Positions 34,911 through 43,485 of a stretch of DNA of 64,000 nt are shown piece after piece (position 1 is the first letter of the stretch; each line of letters starts with the position of its first letter). The notes beneath the pieces were generated by a model. That model had not been told where the DNA came from. It saw nothing but the letters and a program-made list of their open reading frames with translations, and searched no databases. A program made the translations under genes and the position numbers. Source of the DNA: Amycolatopsis sp. GM8 (GTDB lineage Bacteria; Actinomycetota; Actinomycetes; Mycobacteriales; Pseudonocardiaceae); contig NZ_JAJKFK010000004.1 in the NCBI RefSeq assembly GCF_021653975.1, forward strand, positions 928,936 through 992,935, written 5' to 3'.

Positions 34911-35894
34911 TCAGACCCCCGTCGTCACAGACGTGGCACGCAGCTGCGGCAATAGCCGGGCGTGCGCCATCAGGGTTTGCACGCGCTGCTGGTCGCCCGG
35001 AGAGAGCGCGGGCGTGGGCGGGCGCACCGCGACACCACGGTGACCGGTGAGGCTCATCGCATACTTCATCAGTGCGATCGGATGCACGCCACGCGCGAAG
35101 CTCTCGCCCTGGAGCCGGATCAGTCCGCGAATGCGGGACAGGCTCGCGAAGGCCTCGGCGTGCCGGTCGCACCGGATGAACGTGGTCATCTGGTGCAGGT
35201 ACGGACTCGTCCGCGTCTGCATATAGCAGGCCCGCGATGAACCGAGGATGAAGTCGGCCGCCTTGGTGGGGTAGGCCGCGCGCGAGAGCGCCCAGTACTC
35301 CTCGAACGGCGTGCCGATCTGCAGGCGGTCACCAAATGTGTCGGTCCGGTCGAGAAACTCGGTAAGGTCCCCGGTACCGTCCTTCACGCCGTACAGGTGG
35401 TCGAACTCGTCGGCGAGAATCTGGATGCCGACGTTGTCGAGGAAGTAACCGAGTTCTGGCAGGCGCGTGCTGTAGACGAAGGTCGGCAGCCGTGTGGTGC
35501 GCAACACCTGCCGGTAGAAGTCGAGCACACCTTCGTCGTTGCGCGGACCGAATATCGGCGGCCAGATCATCAGGTAATCCATCCCGATGGACTCGGCCAC
35601 GGCAACGAGCTCGATCGTGTCCTGCACCGAAGCGGAGGACACCCCGGCCACCAACGGCACCCGGCCGGCGGCGGCGTCGGCGACGACGCGCATCAGCTCG
35701 ATCCGCTCCGCCATGGTGAGCGTCCAGAACTCCTGGTAGACCGAGCCGAGATAAAGCCCGCCACAGCCGGGCAGCGCGAGCAGGTAGTCGACGTTGGCCG
35801 CTGCGGCATCGAAATCGACCGCCAGCTCGTCATCGAAAGGCGTCGTCGTGGTCATGACGTGGTCTGTCAACGCTCGGGGCGCGGGAACGCTCAT
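34911..35894 (-). CDS. Dihydrodipicolinate synthase family aldolase
   Basis: The 327-residue protein has the DapA-type (beta/alpha)8 barrel: MTTTTPFDDELAVDFDAAAA, CGGLYLGSVYQEFWTLTMAE, LVAGVSSASVQDTIELVAVA, the Tyr in PTFVYSTRLPELGY and the Schiff-base Lys in HLYGVKDGTGDL. Beyond lysine synthesis the family includes aldolases and hydratase-aldolases that cut pyruvate from aromatic or sugar-acid intermediates, which suits this cluster. Its ATG overlaps the stop of the DUF59 gene (ATGA). The lysine-biosynthesis role is unlikely given the context. Confidence 0.85.
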   Translation of the reverse strand: MSVPAPRALTDHVMTTTTPFDDELAVDFDAAAANVDYLLALPGCGGLYLGSVYQEFWTLTMAERIELMRVVADAAAGRVPLVAGVSSASVQDTIELVAVAESIGMDYLMIWPPIFGPRNDEGVLDFYRQVLRTTRLPTFVYSTRLPELGYFLDNVGIQILADEFDHLYGVKDGTGDLTEFLDRTDTFGDRLQIGTPFEEYWALSRAAYPTKAADFILGSSRACYMQTRTSPYLHQMTTFIRCDRHAEAFASLSRIRGLIRLQGESFARGVHPIALMKYAMSLTGHRGVAVRPPTPALSPGDQQRVQTLMAHARLLPQLRATSVTTGV

Positions 35895-36343
35895 GGGCGG
35901 TCAGCAGGATTCGCGCCAGCAGCCCGGCGAGGCCGGGACAGTGGCAGCAGGGCAAGTGCCACGCGCGGGTTGACGCCGGCGAACCGGCTGGCCCGATCCG
36001 CCTGCCAGGCCTCGATCTTCGCCGCGGCCTCCGGACTGAGCCGGTCGGGGTCCCACAGCCGGTCGGTGCTGTGCTCGATCCTGACCTCGGTTACCCCGGC
36101 GACCGAGCGCGCCGCGGTGGCGACCTCAGCCCGGATCGGCACGCTGTACAGGCAGACCGGGTCGTCGAGCAGGAGCCGCACCGTCGCCACACCGTCTGTC
36201 CCCACGTCGACAGAATCGACCATGCCGAGTTCACCAAGGGTGAGCCCGGTGCCGTTGGTGCGGCCGCAGGGATCGACCACCTGGCCGACCTGCGCACGCA
36301 CGCGCTCGGCGAGGTCGACCACCGCTGACTCGTCGAAGTTCAT
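35891..36343 (-). CDS. DUF59/MIP18-family iron-sulfur assembly-like protein
   Basis: The 150-residue protein has the DUF59 fold: VVDPCGRTNGTGLTLGELGM, VDSVDVGTDGVATVRLLLDD, PVCLYSVPIRAEVATAARSV and GVTEVRIE. The conserved Cys in DDPVCLY is present. Family members (PaaD, SufT, MIP18) help mature Fe-S enzymes, here perhaps the aconitase-like pair upstream. ATG 36343 has AGGAAGG eight bases upstream; earlier in-frame ATGs overlap the ligase-gene spacer and lack a ribosome site. Confidence 0.8.
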   Translation of the reverse strand: MNFDESAVVDLAERVRAQVGQVVDPCGRTNGTGLTLGELGMVDSVDVGTDGVATVRLLLDDPVCLYSVPIRAEVATAARSVAGVTEVRIEHSTDRLWDPDRLSPEAAAKIEAWQADRASRFAGVNPRVALALLPLSRPRRAAGANPADRP

Positions 36344-36419
36344 CGTCGGCCTTCCTGGATACCGCGTTGCTCGTGCTTCGCTGTCACCCTTCCCACGCTC
36401 GTGGGCGGGCGCCTCCCGG

Positions 36420-38093
36420 TCAATCTTCGTTCGCATAACCGGGACCCGGACCTGCAACGGTCGCGCGCAGGAGCTTCTTGTCGAATTTGCCCACCGACGT
36501 CCTCGGCAGCGCGGTCACGAACTCCCACCGGTCGGGCAGCCACGACCTGGGGAACCGGGGCGCCAACCATTCGCGCAGTTCCTGTGGCCCTACGGCGGCT
36601 CCGGCGCGACACACCACGGCGGCCAGCGGGCGTTCGCCCCACTTCGCGTCCTCGACGGCGACGACACAAGCCTCCGCGACGTCCGGATGCGACATGATCT
36701 CGTTCTCCAGCGCCACTGATGAGATCCACTCGCCGCCGGACTTGATGACATCCTTGGCCCGGTCGGTGATCACCAGAAACCCGCGGTCGTCGACATGGCC
36801 GATATCCCCCGTGCGCAGCCAGCCGTCGTCGAACCTCTCGGGTGCCTCGCGCGCCAGGTAGCTGCCGGTGACCCACGGTCCACGCACCTGAATCTCGCCG
36901 ACCGTCGCCCCGTCCCACTCCGCGACCCGGGCATCGTCGGTCACGATGCGCACGTCGACACCCGGCATGATCCGACCGGTCTTGGTGCGCCAGCCCGGGT
37001 CGCCCGGGTCCCGGGCGTCGGCGGGCGGCGCGGCGACCGCGCAGACGGGACTGGTCTCGGTCATGCCCCAGCCCTGCAGCAAGTCCACGCCGACCGCGGC
37101 GAACCGCTCGACCATCGCCCGCGGCACCGCCGACCCGCCGCCGACGAGGTGCCGGATCGAGGACAGGTCGATCTCCGGGTGGTCCTCGATGTGCGTCAGC
37201 AGGGATCGCCATACCGTCGGCACGCCGGCGGAGAGGGTTACCCGAGCCTGCTCGATCATCGTGGCGAGCTGGGCGGGGCCGAGATGGCGCGACGGCAGGA
37301 CGATGTCCGCACCGGCTGTCCACGCCGCGTAGGGATACCCCCACGCGTTCACGTGGAACATCGGCACGACCACAAGGAAGCTGTCCCGCTCGGCGATGGT
37401 GAAAGCGCCACTGTTGTTCACCCCCAGCGTGTGCAGCCAGCTCGAACGATGGCTGTACACGACACCTTTGGGCTCCCCTGTCGTACCGCTGGTGAAGCAG
37501 ACCACGGCGGCCGAGCGCTCGTCGAGATCCGGCCAGTCGTAGTGACCGGGTTCGGCGAGGATCTCCTCGTAAGTGTGGGTATGCGGGAACCGGTCCCGCA
37601 GCCGGTGCCGATCGGAGGGCGAGACCGCGACGCCGTCGTCGACCAGCACGAGGGCGCGAACCGGCTCGAGCCGGTCGGCAAGCGAGACGACGATCGGGAC
37701 CAGGCTGTGATGCACGAACAGGACCTCATCGCCGGTGAGCTGCACGGCGTAGGCGATGTGGTCTGCGAGCACCCGGGGATTGGCGGTATGCAGCACCGCG
37801 CCCAACCCCGGCACCGCGAAGTAGAGCTCAAGATGCTCTGGCGTGTTCCACATCAGTGTGCCGACCCGGTCGCCCGCCCGGACACCGAGCCGGCGCAGGC
37901 CCCGGGCGAGCCGTTCCACGCGGGAGGCGACCTCGCTGAACCGTATCTCGCGTAGTGCCGAGCCGTCGTAGGCGTGAACGCGGCTGCGCCCGTGCACCCG
38001 GGCGCCGTGGGTGAACAGCGCCGAGATCAGCAGCGGGCGGTCCATCATCGTGCTGCACAGCGGAGCCCCTTTTCCGGTGCGCACCGCCATCAC
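36420..38093 (-). CDS. Acyl-CoA synthetase (AMP-forming)
   Basis: The 557-residue adenylating enzyme has the phosphate loop FTSGTTGEPKGVVYSH, the A5 motif LLQGWGMTETSPV, the hinge region WLRTGDIGHVDDRGFLVITD with RAKDVIKSGGEWIS, and the catalytic Lys in LPRTSVGKFDKKLLR. This is the medium/long-chain fatty acyl-CoA ligase branch. It would activate a carboxylic acid formed in the pathway. GTG 38093/ATG 38090 overlap the stop of the GlcG-like gene; an ATG pair at 38048/38045 (MMDRPLL) is an alternative start. Confidence 0.9.
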   Translation of the reverse strand: MMAVRTGKGAPLCSTMMDRPLLISALFTHGARVHGRSRVHAYDGSALREIRFSEVASRVERLARGLRRLGVRAGDRVGTLMWNTPEHLELYFAVPGLGAVLHTANPRVLADHIAYAVQLTGDEVLFVHHSLVPIVVSLADRLEPVRALVLVDDGVAVSPSDRHRLRDRFPHTHTYEEILAEPGHYDWPDLDERSAAVVCFTSGTTGEPKGVVYSHRSSWLHTLGVNNSGAFTIAERDSFLVVVPMFHVNAWGYPYAAWTAGADIVLPSRHLGPAQLATMIEQARVTLSAGVPTVWRSLLTHIEDHPEIDLSSIRHLVGGGSAVPRAMVERFAAVGVDLLQGWGMTETSPVCAVAAPPADARDPGDPGWRTKTGRIMPGVDVRIVTDDARVAEWDGATVGEIQVRGPWVTGSYLAREAPERFDDGWLRTGDIGHVDDRGFLVITDRAKDVIKSGGEWISSVALENEIMSHPDVAEACVVAVEDAKWGERPLAAVVCRAGAAVGPQELREWLAPRFPRSWLPDRWEFVTALPRTSVGKFDKKLLRATVAGPGPGYANED

Positions 38094-38512
38094 GTGGTGG
38101 TCGCCACGAGGGCGTCGGTGGCGATGGCGACATCGGAGTCCGCGGCCACGCCGCTGACGCCGATCGCGCCGAGCAGCACACCGTCACGGTGTAGCGGCTC
38201 TCCGCCGGGGAGCAGGGTCAGTCCCCCGCCGACCGCCAGGCCGACGACGAGGGCCGGGTCGGAGGCCAGCTGACCGGCCAGCGCCGCGGTGCTGTGTCCA
38301 CCCACGGCGACGCTGCAGCGTGCCTTGCTGAGCGAAAGCTTGATACCGGCCAGCGCCGCGCCGTCCATGCGGAGGAAGGCGCACAGCTGCCCGCTGCCGT
38401 CGACGATGGAGATTGAGCACGCGATACCCCGTGCGGCCGCTGCCTTCTCGGCGGCCGACAGTAACACCGATGCGGTCGACGCCGAGAGCGACGGCGAGTA
38501 CGGGCTAGACAT
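38090..38512 (-). CDS. GlcG/HbpS-family (DUF336) haem-binding-like protein
   Basis: The 140-residue protein follows the GlcG pattern: ASTASVLLSAAEKAAAARGI, SISIVDGSGQLCAFLRMDGA, SLSKARCSVAVGGHSTAALA, GGGLTLLPGGEPLHRDGVLL and GAIGVSGVAADSDVAIATDA. Members bind haem or cobalamin-like ligands or act as small enzymes; role here unknown. ATG 38512 overlaps the end of the amidohydrolase gene by eight bases, and its stop is coupled to the ligase start. Confidence 0.82.
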   Translation of the reverse strand: MSSPYSPSLSASTASVLLSAAEKAAAARGIACSISIVDGSGQLCAFLRMDGAALAGIKLSLSKARCSVAVGGHSTAALAGQLASDPALVVGLAVGGGLTLLPGGEPLHRDGVLLGAIGVSGVAADSDVAIATDALVATTT

Positions 38513-39605
38513 GGGCGTCCTCCGGTGTGCTGGCGAGGGAACGGCGTAGGTGTGACCACGGTTCGGCGGCACCGGCCGCCGCTTGCCGCCGGGAGATCGC
38601 ATCGTCAGCGATGGCGCTGCGGAAGCCTCCCGGGTCTATGCGATGCATCCGCAGGTAGTTCTCCCCGAGAATCCCGCGCCGGATGTCCGGAGTGAGATCC
38701 GGAACGCCGCATTCCTCGACGAGGTCGCGGGGCATGGTGAATTCGGTGAACGAGTCGAGCGCAATGCGTGGATGCACCATCGAGATGCCGCTGGCGTACA
38801 GGATGCGGTCCTGGGCGCCCGCGGCGAGCAGCGCCCCCAGGAACTCGGCGAAACGCCGCCGCGCGGGGCGGATGGTGGCGAAGGAGATCTCCAGGTTGAA
38901 GTAGCAGTTCGGGTGGGACCCGGCCAGGAAGGCGCTCTCCTCGACGAAGGCCATACCGGCGTGCACGACCTCGAAGTTCATCTGCGGGAAGGTTGCGCAC
39001 GCGAGCGGTAAGTCGGACACGCCGTACGGCTCGTAGTGGACCGGACCGACCGGCAGCGCCTTGTGGGTCGCGATGACGCGGATTCCACGCTCGAGGGCTC
39101 GCTCGATCGCGGGGAAGGCGTACTTCTCGTCGTCGAGCCGCTGCGGGAACGTCCGTCCTCCGTCGTAACGTGCGGCGTAGAACTTGAGACCGTCCGCGCC
39201 GGCCTCGGCGGCGGCGTCCACCGTGTCGTGAATCTCGTTGATGCTGTCCAGCACGAAGGGATTGAAGGCGGCGTAGACCAGCGATCGGTCCGGGAATCGT
39301 TCCTTGAGCTGGTACCCCTTGGCGGTCGCCGAATGCCCGTCGTGCCAGTAGTCGTGGATCGGGGTCCCGTGGTATCCGATGAAATCGACACCCGCCTCGA
39401 AGAACAGCGTGTCGGCCACCTCGTCGATCTGCCAGTCGCGGGTGAACTCCTGCTCGGTCAGGCCCAGCGCGGAATCACCGGTGAGCAGTTGGTGGAAGCC
39501 ATATGCGGCGTCGCGGATCGCCGGCGCCTCGCTTGAGGCCATATTCGGATCCGACCAGTTGTAGCAGTGTGCCGTGGCGTCGGCCACGATCATCCCATTC
39601 AACAT
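38505..39605 (-). CDS. Amidohydrolase-2 family protein
   Basis: The 366-residue TIM-barrel protein resembles the ACMSD/amidohydrolase_2 group of metal-dependent decarboxylases and hydrolases: IVADATAHCYNW (with HxY in place of the usual HxH), GVDFIGYHGTPIHDYW, GADGLKFYAARYDGGRTFPQ, RVIATHKALPVGPVHYEPYG, FEVVHAGMAF, and RILYASGISMVHPR. The final metal Asp region is less clear. Relatives decarboxylate aromatic or dienoic acids or open rings. It lies 12 bases after the VOC gene. Confidence 0.82.
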   Translation of the reverse strand: MLNGMIVADATAHCYNWSDPNMASSEAPAIRDAAYGFHQLLTGDSALGLTEQEFTRDWQIDEVADTLFFEAGVDFIGYHGTPIHDYWHDGHSATAKGYQLKERFPDRSLVYAAFNPFVLDSINEIHDTVDAAAEAGADGLKFYAARYDGGRTFPQRLDDEKYAFPAIERALERGIRVIATHKALPVGPVHYEPYGVSDLPLACATFPQMNFEVVHAGMAFVEESAFLAGSHPNCYFNLEISFATIRPARRRFAEFLGALLAAGAQDRILYASGISMVHPRIALDSFTEFTMPRDLVEECGVPDLTPDIRRGILGENYLRMHRIDPGGFRSAIADDAISRRQAAAGAAEPWSHLRRSLASTPEDAHV

Positions 39606-39617
39606 GCGGCGGCTCCT

Positions 39618-40085
39618 CTACTCGGCACTGTTGGGCATGGTGAGCGCTTCGATTTCGGGGCGCAGGGCTTCGTCCAGAATCTCCACCCGCAACCCGAGCG
39701 GCGGCGACGGCTTGAACCAGGCCACGATGATCTGGCCATCCGAGGTGTACGAGGTCGCCTCAACTTGGAGGCCGGAGCGGACGAGCTCGCCTCGCCGCGC
39801 CTCGCAGTCACGCTCCCACATGCCTATGTGGTGGAAGCCGAGACCGTTTTCCCGGCTGAAGATGCCCGTGTCCTGCGCCTCGAGCAGTTCGTAGTGGGGC
39901 GAGCCGAGGGTCGAGTAGGCGACGCGCACCGAGGTCTCGCGGGCGCCCGCGCTGTCGTGCAGGTCCGCCACTTCCGCGGTGAACGGGTCGGTGAAGGGCA
40001 CCCCGAGCCGGCGTTCGAACGCGGCCCGCGCCTCATCGATGTCCTCGACAAGCAGGGCGATGTGCATGAAGGGCGAAACGGTCAT
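39618..40085 (-). CDS. VOC-family (glyoxalase/dioxygenase-fold) protein
   Basis: The 155-residue protein has two beta-alpha-beta-beta-beta modules: FMHIALLVEDIDEARAAFER and NGLGFHHIGMWERDCEARRG. Metal ligands are plausibly His8 (MHIAL), Glu near HYELLEAQ, His in FHHIGMW and Glu near RVEILDE. The fold serves methylmalonyl-CoA epimerase, lyases and extradiol-type dioxygenases. Its ATG overlaps the stop of the P450 gene (ATGA). Confidence 0.82.
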   Translation of the reverse strand: MTVSPFMHIALLVEDIDEARAAFERRLGVPFTDPFTAEVADLHDSAGARETSVRVAYSTLGSPHYELLEAQDTGIFSRENGLGFHHIGMWERDCEARRGELVRSGLQVEATSYTSDGQIIVAWFKPSPPLGLRVEILDEALRPEIEALTMPNSAE

Positions 40086-41305
40086 GACGCGGCGGTGGCC
40101 GGCAACGGCCAGGTCGCCGGCAGGCTGGTCAGCGACCACGTGGTTCCGGTGTTCTCCACGAGTGCGCTGCGATCGATCTCGAAGTCGGGTATCCGGGTGA
40201 GGAACTCGCCCAGTGCGGCCTTGAGCTCCGAGCGGGCCATGTGCATGCCGAGGCACACATGTGGACCTTGCCCGAAGCTCAGATGAGGGTTCGGCCTGCG
40301 CTTCATGTCAAAGTGCTCGGGGTCATCGAATTCGCCGGGGTCACGGTTGGCCGATGCGTAGAGCAGCAGGACGCGGTCGCCGCGGCGCAGCATGGTGCCG
40401 CCGATCTCGTGCTCGGCCACGACGGTGCGTGCCAGCCCCTTCGTCGGGGTCTCCCAGCGAAGCAGCTCTTCGACGAACGACGGCACCAGTTCGGGGTCAT
40501 CCGCCAACGCCCGTCGCGTGTCGGGGTGCTCGCTGAGATAGAGCAGGCTGTAGCCGAGCGTGTTGGCCGTGGTCTCGAACCCGGCCGAGATCGCGACCAG
40601 CGAATAGTCGACGATCTCATCGTCGTGCAAGGGGCTGCCGCCGATATCGGCATGGGCGAGCACACTGAGCAGATCGTTTCCGGTGCCGGCCCGCCGGCTC
40701 GGGATGAGTCCGGCGAAGTACTCGTACATCTGCAGCGCGATCGCCGCGGCGCTGCGCGCCGCCTCATCGGGATTGTCGATCGCACCGACCTGATGCACCT
40801 GTGCGTTGATCAGCTCGACAAGATGCGCCCGGTCCCGCGTCGGGATGTCGAACATCGTCATGATCGTGGACACCGGGAGCGGATAGCAGAATTCGCTGCT
40901 GAGGTCGCCGTGGCCACGGCCGACGAATGCGTCGATCAGCCGCGCGGCGGCCGCGCGGTACTCCGGCTCGAGTTCACGCTGCCGCTTCCTGGCGAAAAAG
41001 CCGTTCAGCGGCGCCCGGTAAACCCGGTGCATAGGGGGATCGATCTCGATCGGAATCATCGGCCGCGGGTTGCCGAACGCGGGGATGGTGACCGGGCAGC
41101 TGGCGTACAGCTCGGGGTGGCGCAGGGCGTACAGCACATCCTCGTAACGGGTGATCACATAGAACCCGTCTTCGTGTGCCTTGCTGTGTGCTACCGGGCG
41201 GGCATTGCGAAGATCGTTGAAGACCTCCACCCAGCGGCCGCCCTTCAATGCCGGGTCGAGCGCACTGAACGACTCGTCGCTGAGGGACCGTGTGCTCTCG
41301 GGCAT
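40082..41305 (-). CDS. Cytochrome P450
   Basis: The 407-residue bacterial P450 has the I-helix AISAGFETTANT, the ExxR helix FVEELLRWETP, and the haem loop HLSFGQGPHVCLGMHMAR with the Cys ligand. It is soluble (no membrane anchor) and of typical class-I length, so it needs a ferredoxin and reductase supplied from elsewhere; none is in the window. It probably makes the first hydroxylation in the pathway. ATG 41305 has GGAAGGGAG just upstream. Confidence 0.92.
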   Translation of the reverse strand: MPESTRSLSDESFSALDPALKGGRWVEVFNDLRNARPVAHSKAHEDGFYVITRYEDVLYALRHPELYASCPVTIPAFGNPRPMIPIEIDPPMHRVYRAPLNGFFARKRQRELEPEYRAAAARLIDAFVGRGHGDLSSEFCYPLPVSTIMTMFDIPTRDRAHLVELINAQVHQVGAIDNPDEAARSAAAIALQMYEYFAGLIPSRRAGTGNDLLSVLAHADIGGSPLHDDEIVDYSLVAISAGFETTANTLGYSLLYLSEHPDTRRALADDPELVPSFVEELLRWETPTKGLARTVVAEHEIGGTMLRRGDRVLLLYASANRDPGEFDDPEHFDMKRRPNPHLSFGQGPHVCLGMHMARSELKAALGEFLTRIPDFEIDRSALVENTGTTWSLTSLPATWPLPATAAS

Positions 41306-41307
41306 GA

Positions 41308-42159
41308 TCACTCCCTTCCGGAGGAGACATCGGCGAATACCGGCAGGCGGTCCACCCGCGAGCCGGGAAAGCTGCCGGCACTTCGCAGCGCCGCATCGAC
41401 GGCCTGAGCGGGATGCCCCAGCACCATCTCCTCGGCGCCGACCACGGCGGCCGTCCGCACCGTCAACGGCAGCAGAGCGCCGGCCGCGGCCCAGTCGCCC
41501 GCCGTCGCGGCGGCCACCAGTCGGCCGAATTCCGCAGGCGCCAGGTTCGCCGCGGCGACGATCGCCCCGGCACCGCCGAGCGCGAGCCGCTCGGCCACCC
41601 CGGCTCCCGACCAGCTGTACGGAAGCACGTCGACGCGCGATCCCGCCGCGGCAAGCACCTGCCCGTAGCGCGCGAGGGTGGTGTCAGCGACCGCAAGCGC
41701 ACCGACGGAGGGAGCCAGCTCGCGGGTGCCCAACCGCGCCACGGTCTCGTCGTCGAGATGCCCGCCGGCAACCACGACGACGGTCGGTATCGACCACGAA
41801 CCGGCGGCGTCCAGCGCGCTGTGCAACCCGAAGGTCATCGAAGTGACCAGGACAACGCCGGACGCACCGATCGACTCGGCGAACTCCACGCCGGTCCCGG
41901 CATCCGTGACGTCCTCAGCGAAGACGCCGCTCAGCACCGGGAAGCCCGCCGGCGCGGTCTCGACCGCGAGGCGCGCCAGGCGCTCCCGCTGAGTGCCGTC
42001 GAACAACTCGTGTGTCGACAGCGGACCATTGACGATCACGCCGGCGACCTCGACCACTCGACGCATCTGCTGCGCGTGCACGACGAAGCGCCGCTCGAAC
42101 GGGTCGCCCCGGTCATCTCGGGGCACTGCGAGATCGACATACAGGCCGCGGTAGGTCAT
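41308..42159 (-). CDS. DapA-fold protein lacking the Schiff-base lysine
   Basis: The 283-residue protein follows the dihydrodipicolinate synthase pattern in its first half (VIVNGPLSTHELFDGTQRER, FPVLSGVFAEDVTDAGTGVE, IGASGVVLVTS). Where the family has the catalytic Lys of the sixth strand the sequence reads VGALAVADTTLARY, without Lys. It would therefore not form the usual enzyme-pyruvate imine, and may be a metal-dependent, regulatory or binding homologue of the aldolase at 34911-35894. GGAGAGG precedes ATG 42159. It starts 119 bases after the alcohol dehydrogenase gene. Confidence 0.68.
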   Translation of the reverse strand: MTYRGLYVDLAVPRDDRGDPFERRFVVHAQQMRRVVEVAGVIVNGPLSTHELFDGTQRERLARLAVETAPAGFPVLSGVFAEDVTDAGTGVEFAESIGASGVVLVTSMTFGLHSALDAAGSWSIPTVVVVAGGHLDDETVARLGTRELAPSVGALAVADTTLARYGQVLAAAGSRVDVLPYSWSGAGVAERLALGGAGAIVAAANLAPAEFGRLVAAATAGDWAAAGALLPLTVRTAAVVGAEEMVLGHPAQAVDAALRSAGSFPGSRVDRLPVFADVSSGRE

Positions 42160-42278
42160 CTGCCTCTCCGATTCCGGGGTCGGCGTGGAATAGGGCGGGA
42201 CATCTCGCAGTGTGAGCTGCGCGCCTCGATATCGACGAAGCCCGTTCAGGCATGGCGAACGTCGCGCGGCCGGGCCGG

Positions 42279-43439
42279 TCAGAAGGTGAGCAGCGTCTTC
42301 ACGACGGTGCCGTTGAGCAGATCGTCGAAGGCATTGTTGACCTGTTCGAGCGGATAGGTCCGGGTGATCATCTCGTCCAGGTGCAACTGCCCTCGGGTGT
42401 AGAAGTGCAGATTGCGAGGCAGGTCGAGGGTGGGTGTGCCCGAGCCGTAGACGCTGCCGACGACGCCCTTTTCGGACATCGCCAACTCGAGCGGGGATAC
42501 CTTGACATGGTCGTGGCTCGGGTGGCTTACACCGACCACGACGAGGATCCCGCCGTTGCGGATCGTCCCGAACGCGGCTCCGACGAGTTCCGGCGTGACA
42601 TAGTCGACCGTCAGAATGGTGCTGTCCGCGCCCACCCACTCGGTGTATTCCATGACCTTCTCGGCCGTTTCGTCGCGATACGGGTTGGGGGTGCGGTCAC
42701 GGTGCGGATTGAGCGTCAACGTCGCGCCCAGCTCCTTGGCCTTGGCCAGCTTGAGGTCGTTGGTGTCGATCGCCACCACCTCGCTGGCCCCGGCGATGAG
42801 GGCGCCCTGCACGGCCGAGAGCCCCACCCCACCGCAACCCCACACGGCCACCGTGTCACCGGAGCGGACGCCCGCCTTGTCGATGGCCGCGCCCAGGCCG
42901 GTGGTGACCGCGCAGCCGACGATCGAGGCGTTGTCCAGCGGGATGCCGGGATCGATCTTGATCGCGGCCTCGGCCGATGCGACCACGTATTCGCTGAACG
43001 TCCCGAGCAGGCTCCACTGGCCGACATCCTGTCCCTGCGCCGTGCGGTAACGCGGCCGCCCGTCCCGGTGCAGGCCGGACAGTGCGTCGATGGAACGCAC
43101 GCACAGGGTGGCCTTGCCGCGACGGCAGAACCGGCACGCCCCGCAGCTGGCGACAATCGAGAGGATGACGTGATCGCCGGGCTCGACGTGGGTGACCTCG
43201 CGGCCGACTTCCTCGACCACGCCGGCACCCTCGTGCCCACCGATGATCGGGAAGCCGGTCGGCGCCAGCTCCCCGGTGATGATGTGCAGGTCGGTGTGGC
43301 ATACGCCGGTGGCCGGTAGTCGCACCAGGACGTCCTGCGGGCCGAGTGGAGCCAATTCCAGCTCCTCGACCTTCCACAGCTGTTTGTCCAGGCTCCATTC
43401 CTGGTTGGTCTCATATGCGATTGCCGCGCGCGTCTTCAC
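42279..43439 (-). CDS. Zinc alcohol dehydrogenase, NDMA-dependent-like
   Basis: The 386-residue MDR enzyme has TGVCHTDLHIITG and GGHEGAGVVEEVG for catalytic zinc, SCGACRFCRRGKATLC for structural zinc, and WGCGGVGLSAVQGALIAGAS for NAD. Length and the GHEGAGVVEEVGREV pattern place it with the NDMA-dependent (mycofactocin-linked) alcohol dehydrogenases of actinomycetes. It should oxidise an alcohol to the aldehyde taken over by the dehydrogenase encoded just upstream. GTG 43439 follows GAGG; GTG 43448 is an alternative. Confidence 0.88.
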   Translation of the reverse strand: MKTRAAIAYETNQEWSLDKQLWKVEELELAPLGPQDVLVRLPATGVCHTDLHIITGELAPTGFPIIGGHEGAGVVEEVGREVTHVEPGDHVILSIVASCGACRFCRRGKATLCVRSIDALSGLHRDGRPRYRTAQGQDVGQWSLLGTFSEYVVASAEAAIKIDPGIPLDNASIVGCAVTTGLGAAIDKAGVRSGDTVAVWGCGGVGLSAVQGALIAGASEVVAIDTNDLKLAKAKELGATLTLNPHRDRTPNPYRDETAEKVMEYTEWVGADSTILTVDYVTPELVGAAFGTIRNGGILVVVGVSHPSHDHVKVSPLELAMSEKGVVGSVYGSGTPTLDLPRNLHFYTRGQLHLDEMITRTYPLEQVNNAFDDLLNGTVVKTLLTF

Positions 43440-43485
43440 TGCGCTCACCTCGTCTCGGTGTTGGGACTGTCGGCCGCTGTCGCCG

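Noticed and set aside
34911..35894. dapA of lysine biosynthesis
   Set aside because: The gene lies inside a catabolic operon with overlapping neighbours and has no other lysine genes nearby; only the fold and Lys are shared.
35397..36719. 440-residue plus-strand frame across the DapA, DUF59 and ligase genes
   Set aside because: It spans three well-supported genes on the other strand and contains no family motif.
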